Origin: Laspinema sp963821735
GTDB taxonomy: Bacteria > Cyanobacteriota > Cyanobacteriia > Cyanobacteriales > Laspinemataceae
Length of the DNA: 64,000 nucleotides
NCBI GenBank assembly: GCA_963821735.1
Contig: CAWGFK010000012.1
Location: 310,001 to 374,000 of the forward strand
Reading direction: 5' to 3'
This document shows, piece after piece, positions 45,195-54,442 of this stretch. Numbering within the stretch: position 1 is the first letter of the stretch; each line of letters starts with the position of its first letter. The translations under genes and the position numbers were made by a program. The notes below the pieces were generated by a model. That model was not told the origin of the DNA. It did no database searches and worked only from the letters and a program-made list of their open reading frames with translations.

Positions 45195-46211
45195 TTACAG
45201 AGCTTGAAACTCGCCAATCGTGCGAACTTCTGGTTCTAAAAGGACAGCCCACTGTTCCTCGACTCGCGATTGAACATATCGAATCAACTGGAAAATATCG
45301 CTGGCTTTTGCGCCGCCACAATTGACAATAAAGTTGGCATGACGTTCGGCAACCTGAGCACTGCCAATCTGATATCCTTTAAGTCCGGCTTGCTCAATTA
45401 ACCATCCGGCCCCTCGGTATCCGTCAGGATTGCGGAAGACACTGCCACAACTGGGCAGGTGATAGGGTTGGGTGGATTTGCGATGTTCGAGTTGTTCGGA
45501 GGTAGTCGCTTGGACCCGAGCGGGGTCTGCTCCGGGTTTGAGTTGAAAAGTGGCCTCTGTGACCAGGCGATCGCCCCCTTGGAGGACCGAGGTGCGATAG
45601 CTATAGCCCAACTCTTGCGGGCTCAGGCTGGAGATGCTTCCCTGGCGGGACACCACCTGAGTCTTCACTAAAATCTCAGAGGCACAACTTCCGTGAGCAC
45701 CAGCATTCATCACGACGGCTCCCCCGACAGTGCCGGGAATCCCGACAGCCCATTCCAGTCCTTCCCATCCCAATTGAGCAGCCTGCCAAGCTAAACGAGG
45801 CAGGGACTGACCGGCGGCAACGGTGACTTGCCCGGTTTCGGGATTAAAGCGGCTATAGCGCAGATGGCGGGTAGAAATCGCCAAACCGGGAATGCCGCGA
45901 TCGCTAACTAACAGATTAGAACCCGCACCCAAGAAGGTGACGGGTAATCCTTCAGCCTTGGCCCATTCTAAACAGGCTTGGACCTCTTCTATCTGTTTAG
46001 GTGCAACGTACCATTCAGCAGGACCCCCTACTCGAAAGGAGGTAAAGGTTGATAAGGAAACATTGGACTTAATCTGACAAGCGGTTCCGGCTAAATAAAT
46101 AGACTGGGAGCGATCCCGATCCCCGTTGACGGGAGTCAGATGTGGATTCTTGGCCGGTTGCTTAACCACGGAAGGGCTGAGGATGCGTACAGTATCGGAG
46201 GAAAGAGTCAT
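45195..46211 (-). CDS. murB: UDP-N-acetylenolpyruvoylglucosamine reductase
   Basis: MurB reduces UDP-GlcNAc-enolpyruvate to UDP-MurNAc with NADPH and FAD. From MTLSSDTVRI the product is 338 aa; an upstream ATG is possible. It is a type IIa-like enzyme: TSFRVGGPAEWYVAP, VTFLGAGSNLLVSD (FAD binding), GIPGTVGGAVVMNAGAHG, SYRTSVLQ and the catalytic SCGSVFRNPDG...GWLIEQAGLKG are present. It follows murC on the same strand, the common murC-murB arrangement. Confidence 0.95.
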   Translation of the reverse strand: MTLSSDTVRILSPSVVKQPAKNPHLTPVNGDRDRSQSIYLAGTACQIKSNVSLSTFTSFRVGGPAEWYVAPKQIEEVQACLEWAKAEGLPVTFLGAGSNLLVSDRGIPGLAISTRHLRYSRFNPETGQVTVAAGQSLPRLAWQAAQLGWEGLEWAVGIPGTVGGAVVMNAGAHGSCASEILVKTQVVSRQGSISSLSPQELGYSYRTSVLQGGDRLVTEATFQLKPGADPARVQATTSEQLEHRKSTQPYHLPSCGSVFRNPDGYRGAGWLIEQAGLKGYQIGSAQVAERHANFIVNCGGAKASDIFQLIRYVQSRVEEQWAVLLEPEVRTIGEFQAL

Positions 46212-46318
46212 GATAATCCAGGTGCTTAAATCCCTATAGACCACTGTTTATGAACGTCAATCATCCAGGGTATTTCGAGGAGCGATCGCCCTCCTGTTCC
46301 CTAGAAACTTACTGGCGT

Positions 46319-47875
46319 TCAGGCTCGATGGCGTGCTTCTGCCAGAGCCGTTTGCTCGACCTGTTGATGAAATGCCATGACTTCCGGAATGATCTGATTC
46401 AAATTACCAGCCCCCAGAAATAAGGCGAGGTCACCCGGGAGCAAGGCTTCGCTCAGAAACTCGCTCACATCAGACATAGAAGGACTGTAATGCACCCGAG
46501 GATGATGAGCGGCGATTTCGTCGGCGACTTGTTGTCCGCTCAGTTGAAATTCATTCGCTTCCCCGGCACTGTAAATGTCGGTCACCACCACTAAATCAGC
46601 ATCGCTAAATGATTCAGCAAACTCGGCTAAAAATGCCCGAGTTCGGCTGTACCGATGGGGTTGAAAGACGGCGACAACGCGACTGGCACGAGAACGCAAT
46701 CCTTTGGTTTGCAAACTCGCTGCATGGAGGGTGGCCCGAATTTCACTGGGGTGATGGGCGTAGTCATCTACAAATTGGATGTCATTGTAGGTGCCTCGGG
46801 TCTCAAACCGGCGGCAAGCGCCCTCAAATGTCGCAATTTCCCGGGCAATGGTGGCGAAGTCTAAACCGACCAAGCGTCCAACGGCAACCACCGCTAGAGC
46901 GTTACTCAGGTTGTGGGAACCGAGGAGGGAAATAGACAGTTGGCCGAGAATTTGACCTCTCTCCCAAACCCTCGCTGTGGTGCCGTCGGCTCTATAAGCA
47001 ATACAGTCTACGGTGTAGTCGGCACCGGAATCGAGGTTGAGGCTGTAGGAGATGCCCGGTTGAATGCGATCGCGCACGGTGGGGCAATCAATACATCCGA
47101 CTAATTCGGTGCAGCGCTCTTTAAAGGTTTCAAAAATCTCGATGACTTGATCCAGGCTTTGGTAGTGGTCCGGATGGTCCAGTTCGATGTTGGTCACCAC
47201 ACCAATTTTGGCCGAGAGTTTGGCGAGGGTCCCATCGGATTCGTCCGCTTCTGCCACTAGATAGGGTCCTTCTCCCAGACGAGCGTTCCCTTCCCAAGCT
47301 TTGACTTCTCCCCCGACCACAATCGTGGGGTCCAAACCAGCCTTTAACAGGACATAAGCCAGCATTGAACTCGTTGTGGTCTTCCCGTGGGTTCCGGCTA
47401 CGGCAATGCTTTGATATTCGGATATTAAAGCAGCCAGTAAGTCAGAGCGGTGAAAGATGGGACAACCCGAGTCTAAAGCGGCTTGATATTCGCTATTGGC
47501 TCCATCGATCGCCGTTGAGCAAATCACTTGCGGCAAATTAATTGAGGAGGGAATGCCGTTGGCGGCTAATCTGACGGGTTTCGGCGCGATCGCCGGTAAA
47601 CCTCCCGACCCCTCCTTGTTTGCTGAACTCAAAACTGCCGCTTCATCGGTTGAGGCGTTGGTTTGTCGGTAAAAATCCAGGTTGCTGGCATCTTGACGCC
47701 AAAAAATTTGCGCTCCATTTTCTTGCAAGCGCTGAGTGATATGGCTCGATCGAATATCGGATCCAAATACCGGGACCTGCCGCTTTGCTAAAATGTAGGC
47801 AAGCGCTGACATTCCGATTCCACCGATTCCGATGAAATGAAAGGGTTTGCCACTTAGATCGATAGAATTGTGCAT
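46319..47875 (-). CDS. murC: UDP-N-acetylmuramate-L-alanine ligase
   Basis: MurC adds L-alanine to UDP-MurNAc using ATP. From MHNSIDLSGKPFHFIGIGGIGMSALAYIL (ATG ending at 47875) it is 518 aa, longer than the usual 460-490 because of a low-complexity insertion at about residues 60-105 (ASTDEAAVLSSANKEG...). The P-loop is GTHGKTTTSSM. Mur ligase motifs LDHPDHYQ, FEGACRRFE and VDDYAHHPSEI are all present. The first gene of a likely murC-murB operon. Confidence 0.95.
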   Translation of the reverse strand: MHNSIDLSGKPFHFIGIGGIGMSALAYILAKRQVPVFGSDIRSSHITQRLQENGAQIFWRQDASNLDFYRQTNASTDEAAVLSSANKEGSGGLPAIAPKPVRLAANGIPSSINLPQVICSTAIDGANSEYQAALDSGCPIFHRSDLLAALISEYQSIAVAGTHGKTTTSSMLAYVLLKAGLDPTIVVGGEVKAWEGNARLGEGPYLVAEADESDGTLAKLSAKIGVVTNIELDHPDHYQSLDQVIEIFETFKERCTELVGCIDCPTVRDRIQPGISYSLNLDSGADYTVDCIAYRADGTTARVWERGQILGQLSISLLGSHNLSNALAVVAVGRLVGLDFATIAREIATFEGACRRFETRGTYNDIQFVDDYAHHPSEIRATLHAASLQTKGLRSRASRVVAVFQPHRYSRTRAFLAEFAESFSDADLVVVTDIYSAGEANEFQLSGQQVADEIAAHHPRVHYSPSMSDVSEFLSEALLPGDLALFLGAGNLNQIIPEVMAFHQQVEQTALAEARHRA

Positions 47876-48375
47876 TGTAAGCTCCTTACACACCACACCA
47901 CGCCAATAACACGCGATATCATATCAAGAATTGTTTTTGTACGATACAGTCATAACAGAAATTGAGCGCTCTCCCTGAAGAAGCATTTTTCGATTCTAGT
48001 GTCGAATACACCTGATCCGTAGTCTTTTCCCGAGATTTTTCTAGGGTTAAACCTTTTTGGTGTGTTTACCATAACCGATGGTCAAGAAAAACGGAAAATC
48101 ACTCGTGATTCCCAAGGTGAGCCAATAAACTCACTTAAGTTAGGCAGGGAAACGCTCCTGAAACGTCCCAGAACAAAGGGGAAAGCAGTCTTCCCATCGC
48201 ACAAGTGCCTCCATCGTTTGCTAGGGAATTTCCGGAAAAAATACTCCTAAAAAGCAGGAAGAGGAAATCACAGCGGGTTATGATTGCGATGATTCGTGAC
48301 CTTCGGACCCTCCAATCCAAGGGAGAATGACCGACCTCAAGTAACAGCCGTCTCCAACAAAGTTTACGGGAAAGA
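47876..48375. other. divergent promoter region of murC and nadD
   Basis: No recognisable gene. One plus-strand ORF (48062-48250) is short, basic and lacks a good ribosome binding site. The AT-rich segment around 47930-48060 probably holds the murC promoter. Confidence 0.35.
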
Positions 48376-49185
48376 ATGCAGCCTGAGCCGATCAAAAAAA
48401 GAGCGATTTTAGGCGGAACCTTTGACCCGATTCATTGGGGACATTTGGGAATCGCTTACGCCGCCTTAGAACAGGTGGGATTACACCAGATTATATGGGT
48501 TAGCGATCGCCACAAGCGCGATCCCCGTCAGCACTCTCCGGTCGAATTTGAGCATCGGCAGGAAATGGTACGCTTGGCGACTGCCCCAGAACCCGCCTTT
48601 TGCCTAGCTCCACCGCCCCCTACTGACCCCAAAGCCGGTTATGCGATCGTCACCGGACAAACCCTCCAACAACGCTATCCAGATAGCCAGTGGTATTGGA
48701 TTATCGGAACCGATGCCTTTTCCACCCTGCCGAAATGGTATCGCGCTTCTGAACTGGTTGAGGCTTTTGAGTGGTTAGTTGCACCGCGATCGGCATCCCC
48801 ACCCCAGGTCAATTCCCCGGAAGAAACTCCCTTATTGAAGGAAATCTCCCCCCTAAACCTTCAGGAACGACGGCCTAAATTTAACGCCACTGTAGGTACA
48901 AATCCCTCGAACCCCCGGGACAACACCACGCTGATCAAAACTCAGGAGATTTGCCAACAAGTCGAGAGCGCCTTTAAGACCCGACAGATTACTCTACGCT
49001 GGCAAATTTTACAATCCCAAACCCTGCCGATGGCTTCAAGCTTACTGCGTCGCCATTGGTGCGACTGGCCCAAAATCCGCACCTGGGTTCCCGAACCCGT
49101 CCAAATTTATATCCAAACTCACCACCTTTATCAGAACCCACAGCACCCGCTACCACCGCACTCTAGCTCGATCCCCGGACTTTAA
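48376..49185 (+). CDS. nadD: nicotinate-nucleotide adenylyltransferase with internal insertion
   Basis: NadD makes nicotinic acid adenine dinucleotide from NaMN and ATP on the way to NAD+. 269 aa, against about 190-215 for the family. The N-terminus GGTFDPIHWGHLGIAYAAL has the HxGH-type ATP motif (residues about 13-31), and YWIIGTDAFSTLPKWYRASEL follows. A Pro/Ser/Thr-rich insertion (about 138-195) separates this from the C-terminal MASSLLRRHW and PEPVQIYIQTHHLY, where the usual ISST.LR is changed. The function call is good; the insertion is notable. Confidence 0.9.
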   Translation: MQPEPIKKRAILGGTFDPIHWGHLGIAYAALEQVGLHQIIWVSDRHKRDPRQHSPVEFEHRQEMVRLATAPEPAFCLAPPPPTDPKAGYAIVTGQTLQQRYPDSQWYWIIGTDAFSTLPKWYRASELVEAFEWLVAPRSASPPQVNSPEETPLLKEISPLNLQERRPKFNATVGTNPSNPRDNTTLIKTQEICQQVESAFKTRQITLRWQILQSQTLPMASSLLRRHWCDWPKIRTWVPEPVQIYIQTHHLYQNPQHPLPPHSSSIPGL

Positions 49186-49272
49186 AAAATCTGATCGAAA
49201 TTGACACCTGTTGCGATATGATTGGGTTCATTACGTTAGGCAGTTTTACATTAAAGAAAGGGGCAAGACGCA

Positions 49273-50289
49273 GTGATTAGAGTAGCGATTAACGGTTTTG
49301 GACGTATCGGACGCAACTTCCTGCGCTGCTGGTTAACCAGATCCAACAGCCAACTCGAACTGGTCGGTGTGAACGACACATCCGACCCAAGCACCAACGC
49401 CCATCTACTCAAATATGATTCCATGTTGGGAACGTTGGATGCTGACATTAGTGCCGATGAAAACTCCATTACCGTCAACGGCAAGACCATTAAATGTGTC
49501 TCCGATCGCAATCCCTTAAACTTGCCCTGGGCTGCTTGGGGAGTTGATTTGGTTATTGAATCCACCGGGGTCTTCGTAACCGAAGAAGGTGCCTCAAAGC
49601 ATATTCAAGCAGGTGCAAAAAAGGTGTTGATTACTGCTCCTGGAAAAGGTAGCAAAGTTGGCACTTTTGTCATGGGAGTTAACCATGAAAAGTACGACCC
49701 CAACGAGTACAACATCGTCAGTAATGCCAGCTGTACAACGAACTGTTTGGCTCCCATCGTTAAGGTCATTAATGACAACTTTGGCATCATCAAAGGGATG
49801 ATGACCACAACCCACAGCTACACTGGCGACCAACGGTTGCTGGATGCCAGCCACCGGGATGTCCGTCGGGCGCGTGCTGCGGCACTCAATATCGTCCCGA
49901 CTTCCACGGGTGCAGCTAAAGCGGTGGCTTTAGTCATTCCCGAGATGGCCGGTAAGTTGAACGGGATCGCGATGCGGGTGCCAACACCGAACGTTTCGGT
50001 CGTAGATTTTGTGGCTCAAGTCGAGAAAAATACCTTTGCTGAACAAGTCAATGAAGTCTTAGAAGCAGCCGCTAAAGGTTCGATGAAAGGCATTTTGGAA
50101 TACAGTGATGAACCTTTAGTTTCCTCTGACTATAAAGGTCATGATGCATCGTCTATTGTCGATGCCAGCTTGACGATGGTCATGGATGGAAACATGGTAA
50201 AAGTCATCGGCTGGTACGATAATGAGTGGGGTTACAGTCAGCGTGTGGTTGACTTAGCCGAACTCGTCGCTCAAAAATGGCAAGCATAA
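49273..50289 (+). CDS. gap2: glyceraldehyde-3-phosphate dehydrogenase, Calvin-cycle type
   Basis: Gap2 reduces 1,3-bisphosphoglycerate in photosynthetic carbon fixation and can use NADPH. 338 aa from a GTG start with GGGGCAAGA upstream. Motifs: VAINGFGRIGRNFLRCW, the catalytic Cys in SNASCTTNCLAP, THSYTGDQRLLDASHRDVRRARAAA, and WYDNEWGYSQRVVDL. The N-terminal FLRCWL and the DRNPLNLPWAAWGVDLVIE segment favour Gap2/GapB over glycolytic Gap1. A hairpin follows the gene. Confidence 0.96.
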   Translation: MIRVAINGFGRIGRNFLRCWLTRSNSQLELVGVNDTSDPSTNAHLLKYDSMLGTLDADISADENSITVNGKTIKCVSDRNPLNLPWAAWGVDLVIESTGVFVTEEGASKHIQAGAKKVLITAPGKGSKVGTFVMGVNHEKYDPNEYNIVSNASCTTNCLAPIVKVINDNFGIIKGMMTTTHSYTGDQRLLDASHRDVRRARAAALNIVPTSTGAAKAVALVIPEMAGKLNGIAMRVPTPNVSVVDFVAQVEKNTFAEQVNEVLEAAAKGSMKGILEYSDEPLVSSDYKGHDASSIVDASLTMVMDGNMVKVIGWYDNEWGYSQRVVDLAELVAQKWQA

Positions 50290-50302
50290 AATTAAGCGGG
50301 CA

Positions 50303-50347
50303 ATGAGTTTTGATGTCGGACTGATTCGTTCACGGTTCAAAACTCAT
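50303..50347. terminator. hairpin between convergent gap2 and thiL
   Basis: ATGAGTTTTGA (50303-50313) and TCAAAACTCAT (50337-50347) form a perfect 11-bp inverted repeat, suited to a shared bidirectional terminator. Confidence 0.6.
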
Positions 50348-50357
50348 CACCTTCAGC

Positions 50358-51377
50358 TTAAAAATGCTGAAAACTCAAACTTTGGGTGATCACTTCGTCA
50401 GCATAAGCACCAGTGGAGTCAGTTAGACAAACCCTGGTGCTTTTTGTTAGCGTACCCACAATCGCCGCCCCATTTCCAACTCGTTCTACGAACTCATGCG
50501 CTACGGTACGGGGTAAGCACAGCACGAGCTCAAAATCTTCTCCGCCGTACAAGGCCCACTCCACTGCCCGTTCTTCCCCCACTCTCTGCTTCAAACTCCC
50601 TGGCACCGGAATTAAACCCCGGTCTAAAGTCGCCCCAACCCCACTCGATCGCGCAATTTGCACGATCGCATCGGCTAACCCATCAGAACTATCCATTCCC
50701 GCAATCTCTCCCCCTTCCCCCATCACCTCCCACAAAATCGGCAACACATCCAATCGCGGATTCGGACGTTGATGAGCGCTAATTAATTCCCGAATCTCCT
50801 CTTTTAACCAATCCTTTCCAGTTTCCGGATGCAGCAATAATTCTAATCCCGCACGGGAGGCTCCATGCACCCCCGTCACCACGATCGCATCCCCCGGTTT
50901 CCCATTCTGCCGCCGAATCGTCCGGTCCGTGGGCACCCACCCAAAAGCCGTAATCGAAATGACATTCACCGGCGCTTTACAAACATCCCCACCGGCGATC
51001 GCTGTCTGATAAGCGTCCAAACAACTGACCATCCCGGTATAAACCCCCTCCACCCAAGACACAGGAGTATCCCCCTGCAATCCTAAACTGACCGTGATGG
51101 CTAAGGGACTCGCCCCCATTGCGGCTAAATCCGATAAATTCGCCGCTGCCGCCCTCCATCCCACATCTTCAGCGGAGGTGGTGCGATCGCTAAAATGCAC
51201 CCCATCTACCAACATATCCGTCGTCACCACCAATGACCGATTCGGTTCCGGTGTCATGGCGATCGCTGCTGCATCATCCCCCACCCACTCTGGTGGACAA
51301 AATCGATGCAATCGTTTCAACAGTCCCTGTTCCCCCAACTCTCGAACCGAAAGGGAATTTTCTGGATCCTTCTTCAC
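50358..51377 (-). CDS. thiL: thiamine-monophosphate kinase
   Basis: ThiL phosphorylates thiamine phosphate to the active coenzyme. I place the start at a GTG ending at 51377, because GGGGAGG lies about 10 bases upstream and the family N-terminus VRELGEQGLLKRL follows; the longer ATG frame adds 31 residues unlike the family. The product is 339 aa. Motifs: VGDDAAAI (metal and phosphate), TTDMLVDGVHF, GWRAAAANLSDLAAMGASP, GDVCKAP, GMDSSDGLADAI, and YGGEDFELVLCLP near the end. Confidence 0.93.
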   Translation of the reverse strand: MKKDPENSLSVRELGEQGLLKRLHRFCPPEWVGDDAAAIAMTPEPNRSLVVTTDMLVDGVHFSDRTTSAEDVGWRAAAANLSDLAAMGASPLAITVSLGLQGDTPVSWVEGVYTGMVSCLDAYQTAIAGGDVCKAPVNVISITAFGWVPTDRTIRRQNGKPGDAIVVTGVHGASRAGLELLLHPETGKDWLKEEIRELISAHQRPNPRLDVLPILWEVMGEGGEIAGMDSSDGLADAIVQIARSSGVGATLDRGLIPVPGSLKQRVGEERAVEWALYGGEDFELVLCLPRTVAHEFVERVGNGAAIVGTLTKSTRVCLTDSTGAYADEVITQSLSFQHF

Positions 51378-51404
51378 CCGGTTTCTAACCTCCCCAAAAT
51401 AGTA

Positions 51405-51432
51405 AAGTCTAGTGGATCTTTCCACTAGACTT
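51405..51432 (-). promoter_or_regulatory. hairpin in the thiL leader
   Basis: AAGTCTAGTGGA and TCCACTAGACTT form a perfect 12-bp stem with a TCTT loop, 28 bases upstream of the thiL start. It could be a terminator of upstream transcription or a leader structure. It does not look like a TPP riboswitch. Confidence 0.5.
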
Positions 51433-51474
51433 CTGCTTTTAAACTGCTGCAAATCGGCAGTTTCTCTCAACCTA

Positions 51475-51649
51475 GCCCTGTCAAGGTGGTAAATTGCATG
51501 ACGAAAAATCGTTGTTTATTGTAGGGGCGTATTGCATACGCCCTCTTTAACAGTCAATTGAATCCCTCATCGTTGTGAATTGTAGGGGCGCTTCTCGAAG
51601 CGCCCTAGGGCGTATGCAATACGCCCCTACAAATACACCTTGACAGGGC
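51475..51649. mobile_element. family-1 inverted-repeat element, copy 3
   Basis: Terminal repeats GCCCTGTCAAGGTG (51475-51488) and CACCTTGACAGGGC (51636-51649) are perfect. Flanking direct repeats AGTTTCTCTCAACCTA (51459-51474) and AGTTCTCTCCACCCTA (51651-51666) are similar but diverged, suggesting an older insertion. Inside are GTAGGGGCGTATTGCATACG and its complement. No ORF. Confidence 0.68.
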
Positions 51650-51671
51650 TAGTTCTCTCCACCCTAAACCC

Positions 51672-52820
51672 TTAGCTGGCTTGGGCGGGAACGAAATTTT
51701 CCATGCCTTGGACCACTTTCATCGAGAGAATCTGATCCCCCTGTTTGAGCTTTTCTAAAATCTCCTTCCCTTCAACCACATAGCCAAAGACCGAATAGCG
51801 ACCATCGAGCAAATTGAGGCCCGCAGGGGTTAATTCCGGTTCAAACAGGAAGAAGAAAAACTGAGAAGAAGCGCCATCGGGGTCATCTTCTGGGCGGGCC
51901 ATTGCTACAGTTCCAAAGGCGGAGAAGGGGAGGACCGGCTGTTCTCGAAATCGTCCCGCCTCTTCCAAGGTAATCCCATAGGTGGGTTGAATATCTCCAC
52001 GGACGAGGACTTCCAGGGGAATATTGCGATATTCTCCGGTATCAGGGTCGATAAAGCCTTGGTCGGGTCCTACGGGGTCTCCGGTTTGGAGGACATAGAA
52101 ATCTTCTGAGCGAATAAATTCTAGGCCATCGTAAAATCCGCGCTGGACGAGATCCACAAAGTTGCCGGAGGTTACTGGGGCGCTATATCCGTCTAGGACT
52201 ACGGTCAGATTGCCTTTGTCGGTTTCCACAGCGACGGTGGCGCGGCCCAGGAGTTGAGGCAGATGGCTGTATTCTGCGGGGACTTCATAAGGGAATTCAG
52301 CGACCATCATTTCTTCGAGTTGGCCGACTAAATCCAGGAGGCGATCGCGTCCTTCCTGAGTGGCGGGTTTATCCTGAACCTCGACGGACGATCGCACGGT
52401 GCCAATTTCCTCTTTAATTTGGTCGAGGATAGCACTGGCGTTGGCTTGTTGAGATTCGGGAATATCCTCCAAGATATCCGCCTCGCGATTAGTAAAAATC
52501 CCGGCAGCTTTGGTCAGATCACTGGTGATCGGACTCCAGCGTTTCCCGCGCAGTTGCTGGGAAATATCTTCTAAGCTGCTTTGGGCCTCGCGCAGGGCTT
52601 GATTGTCAATGGGTAAGGCGTATCGCAACAGGGCTTTACCATCGGTGATGGCATTGCCTTGAGGCAGGACACTGGTGCGATTCGGGGTGGAACTGTTGCC
52701 GCCATCCCACCAAGCAGCGCTCAATCCCAGGGAGAGACTGGTCATCAGTACGACCAATAAAGCGGCTTTGAGGCCGCGTTGCCATAAATTTGTAATTTTT
52801 TTAGGTGAAGCCAGCATCAA
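51672..52820 (-). CDS. cyclophilin-type peptidyl-prolyl isomerase, lumen/periplasm type (CYP38-like)
   Basis: 382 aa. A signal sequence is visible (LKAALLVVLMTSLSLGLSAAWW, residues about 18-40). A helical region (about 60-185) resembles the N-terminal PsbQ-like domain of plant CYP38/TLP40. The cyclophilin fold follows (about 195-375): LTVVLDGYSAPVTSGNFVDLVQRGFYDGLEF, SQFFFFLFEPELTPAGLNLLDGRYSVFGYVVEG. Several catalytic residues of classical cyclophilins are not conserved, as in CYP38, which assists PSII assembly. A PSII role here is inferred from the family. Divergent from efp. Confidence 0.9.
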   Translation of the reverse strand: MMLASPKKITNLWQRGLKAALLVVLMTSLSLGLSAAWWDGGNSSTPNRTSVLPQGNAITDGKALLRYALPIDNQALREAQSSLEDISQQLRGKRWSPITSDLTKAAGIFTNREADILEDIPESQQANASAILDQIKEEIGTVRSSVEVQDKPATQEGRDRLLDLVGQLEEMMVAEFPYEVPAEYSHLPQLLGRATVAVETDKGNLTVVLDGYSAPVTSGNFVDLVQRGFYDGLEFIRSEDFYVLQTGDPVGPDQGFIDPDTGEYRNIPLEVLVRGDIQPTYGITLEEAGRFREQPVLPFSAFGTVAMARPEDDPDGASSQFFFFLFEPELTPAGLNLLDGRYSVFGYVVEGKEILEKLKQGDQILSMKVVQGMENFVPAQAS

Positions 52821-53011
52821 TATATCTCTGAATCCTTTTTAATCGGCATGGATCAATCTTCCCATACCGAGGGAAGTTGCACGGGGGCATCCCTAGGGAA
52901 TTCTGATCGAGGATGGGAGGGGATCGGAAAGTCGCAATTTGATCCAATACCATTGAAGGGGAGAATTCGCGGTAAAATAAAATCCCGATTATTCTCCACG
53001 AATAAAGATTC

Positions 53012-53572
53012 ATGATTTCCAGTAATGACTTTCGCACCGGCGTCACAATTGAATTAGATGGGGTTGTGTGGCGGGTGGTTGAATTCCTCCATGTCAAACC
53101 CGGTAAAGGCTCGGCCTTTGTTCGCACGAAATTGAAGAATGCTCAGAATGGCAGCGTCATCGAGCGCACGTTTCGTGCGGGAGAGACGGTGCCCCAAGCG
53201 ACGTTAGAAAAAAACACGATGCAGTACACCTATAGAGAAGGTGAACAGTTAGTGTTGATGGATATGGCAACCTATGAAGAGAGCCGTTTGACTGAGGCGC
53301 AGATTGGCGATCGCGTCAAGTATCTCAAGGAAGGAATGGAAGTGAATGTCGTCCGTTGGGGCGAACAAGTGCTGGAAGTCGAGCTGCCTAACTCGGTCGT
53401 TTTGGAAGTGACGCAAACCGATCCGGGTATTAAAGGGGATACGGCAACGGGTGGAACTAAACCCGCGACGGTGGAAACTGGGGCTGAAGTGATGGTTCCG
53501 TTGTTCATTACCATCGGTGAACGGATTAAAATCGATACCCGTAACGATTCCTATCTGGGCCGAGAATCATAA
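53012..53572 (+). CDS. efp: elongation factor P
   Basis: EF-P relieves ribosome stalling at polyproline. 186 aa, three domains: KOW-like N-terminal (ISSNDFRTGVTIELDGVVWRVVEFLHVKPGKGSAFVRTKLKN), with the loop lysine in KPGKGSAF (residue about 34), an OB domain (about 65-125), and the C-terminal OB domain ending RIKIDTRNDSYLGRES. The C-terminus is typical. It precedes accB on the same strand by about 200 bases, the usual cyanobacterial order. Confidence 0.97.
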   Translation: MISSNDFRTGVTIELDGVVWRVVEFLHVKPGKGSAFVRTKLKNAQNGSVIERTFRAGETVPQATLEKNTMQYTYREGEQLVLMDMATYEESRLTEAQIGDRVKYLKEGMEVNVVRWGEQVLEVELPNSVVLEVTQTDPGIKGDTATGGTKPATVETGAEVMVPLFITIGERIKIDTRNDSYLGRES

Positions 53573-53768
53573 CGTTTCGCGCTTACCGACTAGCGGTCAG
53601 TCCTCTTGTGTCTTTGCACTCCGGAGAGTGGTGTTTATTCGCTCTCCTGGGCTGCCTTCGAGGCCGATCGCAGTGGGTCTATCCCGGGGATTTGAGGCGA
53701 TCGCCCTGGGTTTGGCTGGATGGGGAAAAACTAAAGAATAACGTTGATTTTACGGGGTCAAAGAAACT

Positions 53769-54319
53769 GTGCAACTGGATTTAAGCCAACTGAGTGAGCT
53801 GCTTGGGGCTTTCAATGGAACGGATATTTCTGAGCTGATTTTAAAAAGTGGCGATTTTGAGCTGACCCTACGCAAAGACCGGATGATTGCGGAGCGGGTG
53901 GGGATCCCGGTTGATCCGGGGTTGATCCTGGCGACTGAGGGAACTGGGGCGATCGCCCCTTCGGGTCCCCCGGTGGAGCCTGCTATTCCGACACCCCCTC
54001 CCTCGTCGGGGACCTCTGGGCCGACGGGGGGGAATGCTCCCGGGCTCCGGCTCCCGCTCCGGTGACGAACGATCGCAAGTTTTTGGAGGTCATTTCCCCA
54101 ATGGTGGGGACGTTCTATCGCTCTCCCTCTCCGGATGAACCGCCATTTGTGGCGATCGGCGATCGCATCAAACTCGGCCAAACCGTCTGCATCATTGAGG
54201 CGATGAAGTTGATGAATGAAATTGAGGCGGAGGTTTCCGGACAAGTGGTGGAAATTTTGGTCGAAAATGGCACTCCCGTGGAATACGGTCAGCCTTTGAT
54301 GCGGATTAGCCCCGAGTAA
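53769..54319 (+). pseudogene. accB: biotin carboxyl carrier protein of acetyl-CoA carboxylase, frameshifted as sequenced
   Basis: AccB carries the biotin that AccC carboxylates for fatty acid synthesis. GTG start at 53769. The N-terminus MQLDLSQLSELLGAFNGTDISELILKSGDFELTLRK and a Pro/Gly-rich linker are in one frame, which ends at 54065. Another frame supplies APAPAPVTNDRKFLEVISPM and VGTFYRSPSPDEPPFVAIGD, then the biotin-accepting Lys in EAMKLMNEIEAEVSG, to TAA at 54319. Loss of one G in the GGG run at 54042-54044 explains the break. The restored length is 183 aa. accB is expected to be essential, so this is almost certainly a sequence error. Confidence 0.92.
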
Positions 54320-54442
54320 TGGTTTCGGTCGGTTGGGGTGAGTCGATTGTCTTGAGCGCAAGGCAATCGGCCCAACAGTCAGACCCGTTTAATTACTTAA
54401 TTGTCATAAACCTGTTTACTGTTACAATGGAAACATAGAAAA

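Noticed and set aside
44835..45321. Extra genes antisense to the murB end
   Set aside because: These are shadow frames of murB and spacer; murB itself is fully supported.
48062..48250. 62-aa ORF upstream of nadD
   Set aside because: Weak start context, basic random-looking product, probably leader or promoter DNA.
51378..51470. Longer thiL reading frame with 31 extra N-terminal residues
   Set aside because: The extra residues are unlike the family and include the hairpin; the GTG at 51377 has a good ribosome binding site.
51405..51474. TPP riboswitch for thiL
   Set aside because: No thi-box consensus (CTGAGA and similar) is seen, only a simple hairpin.
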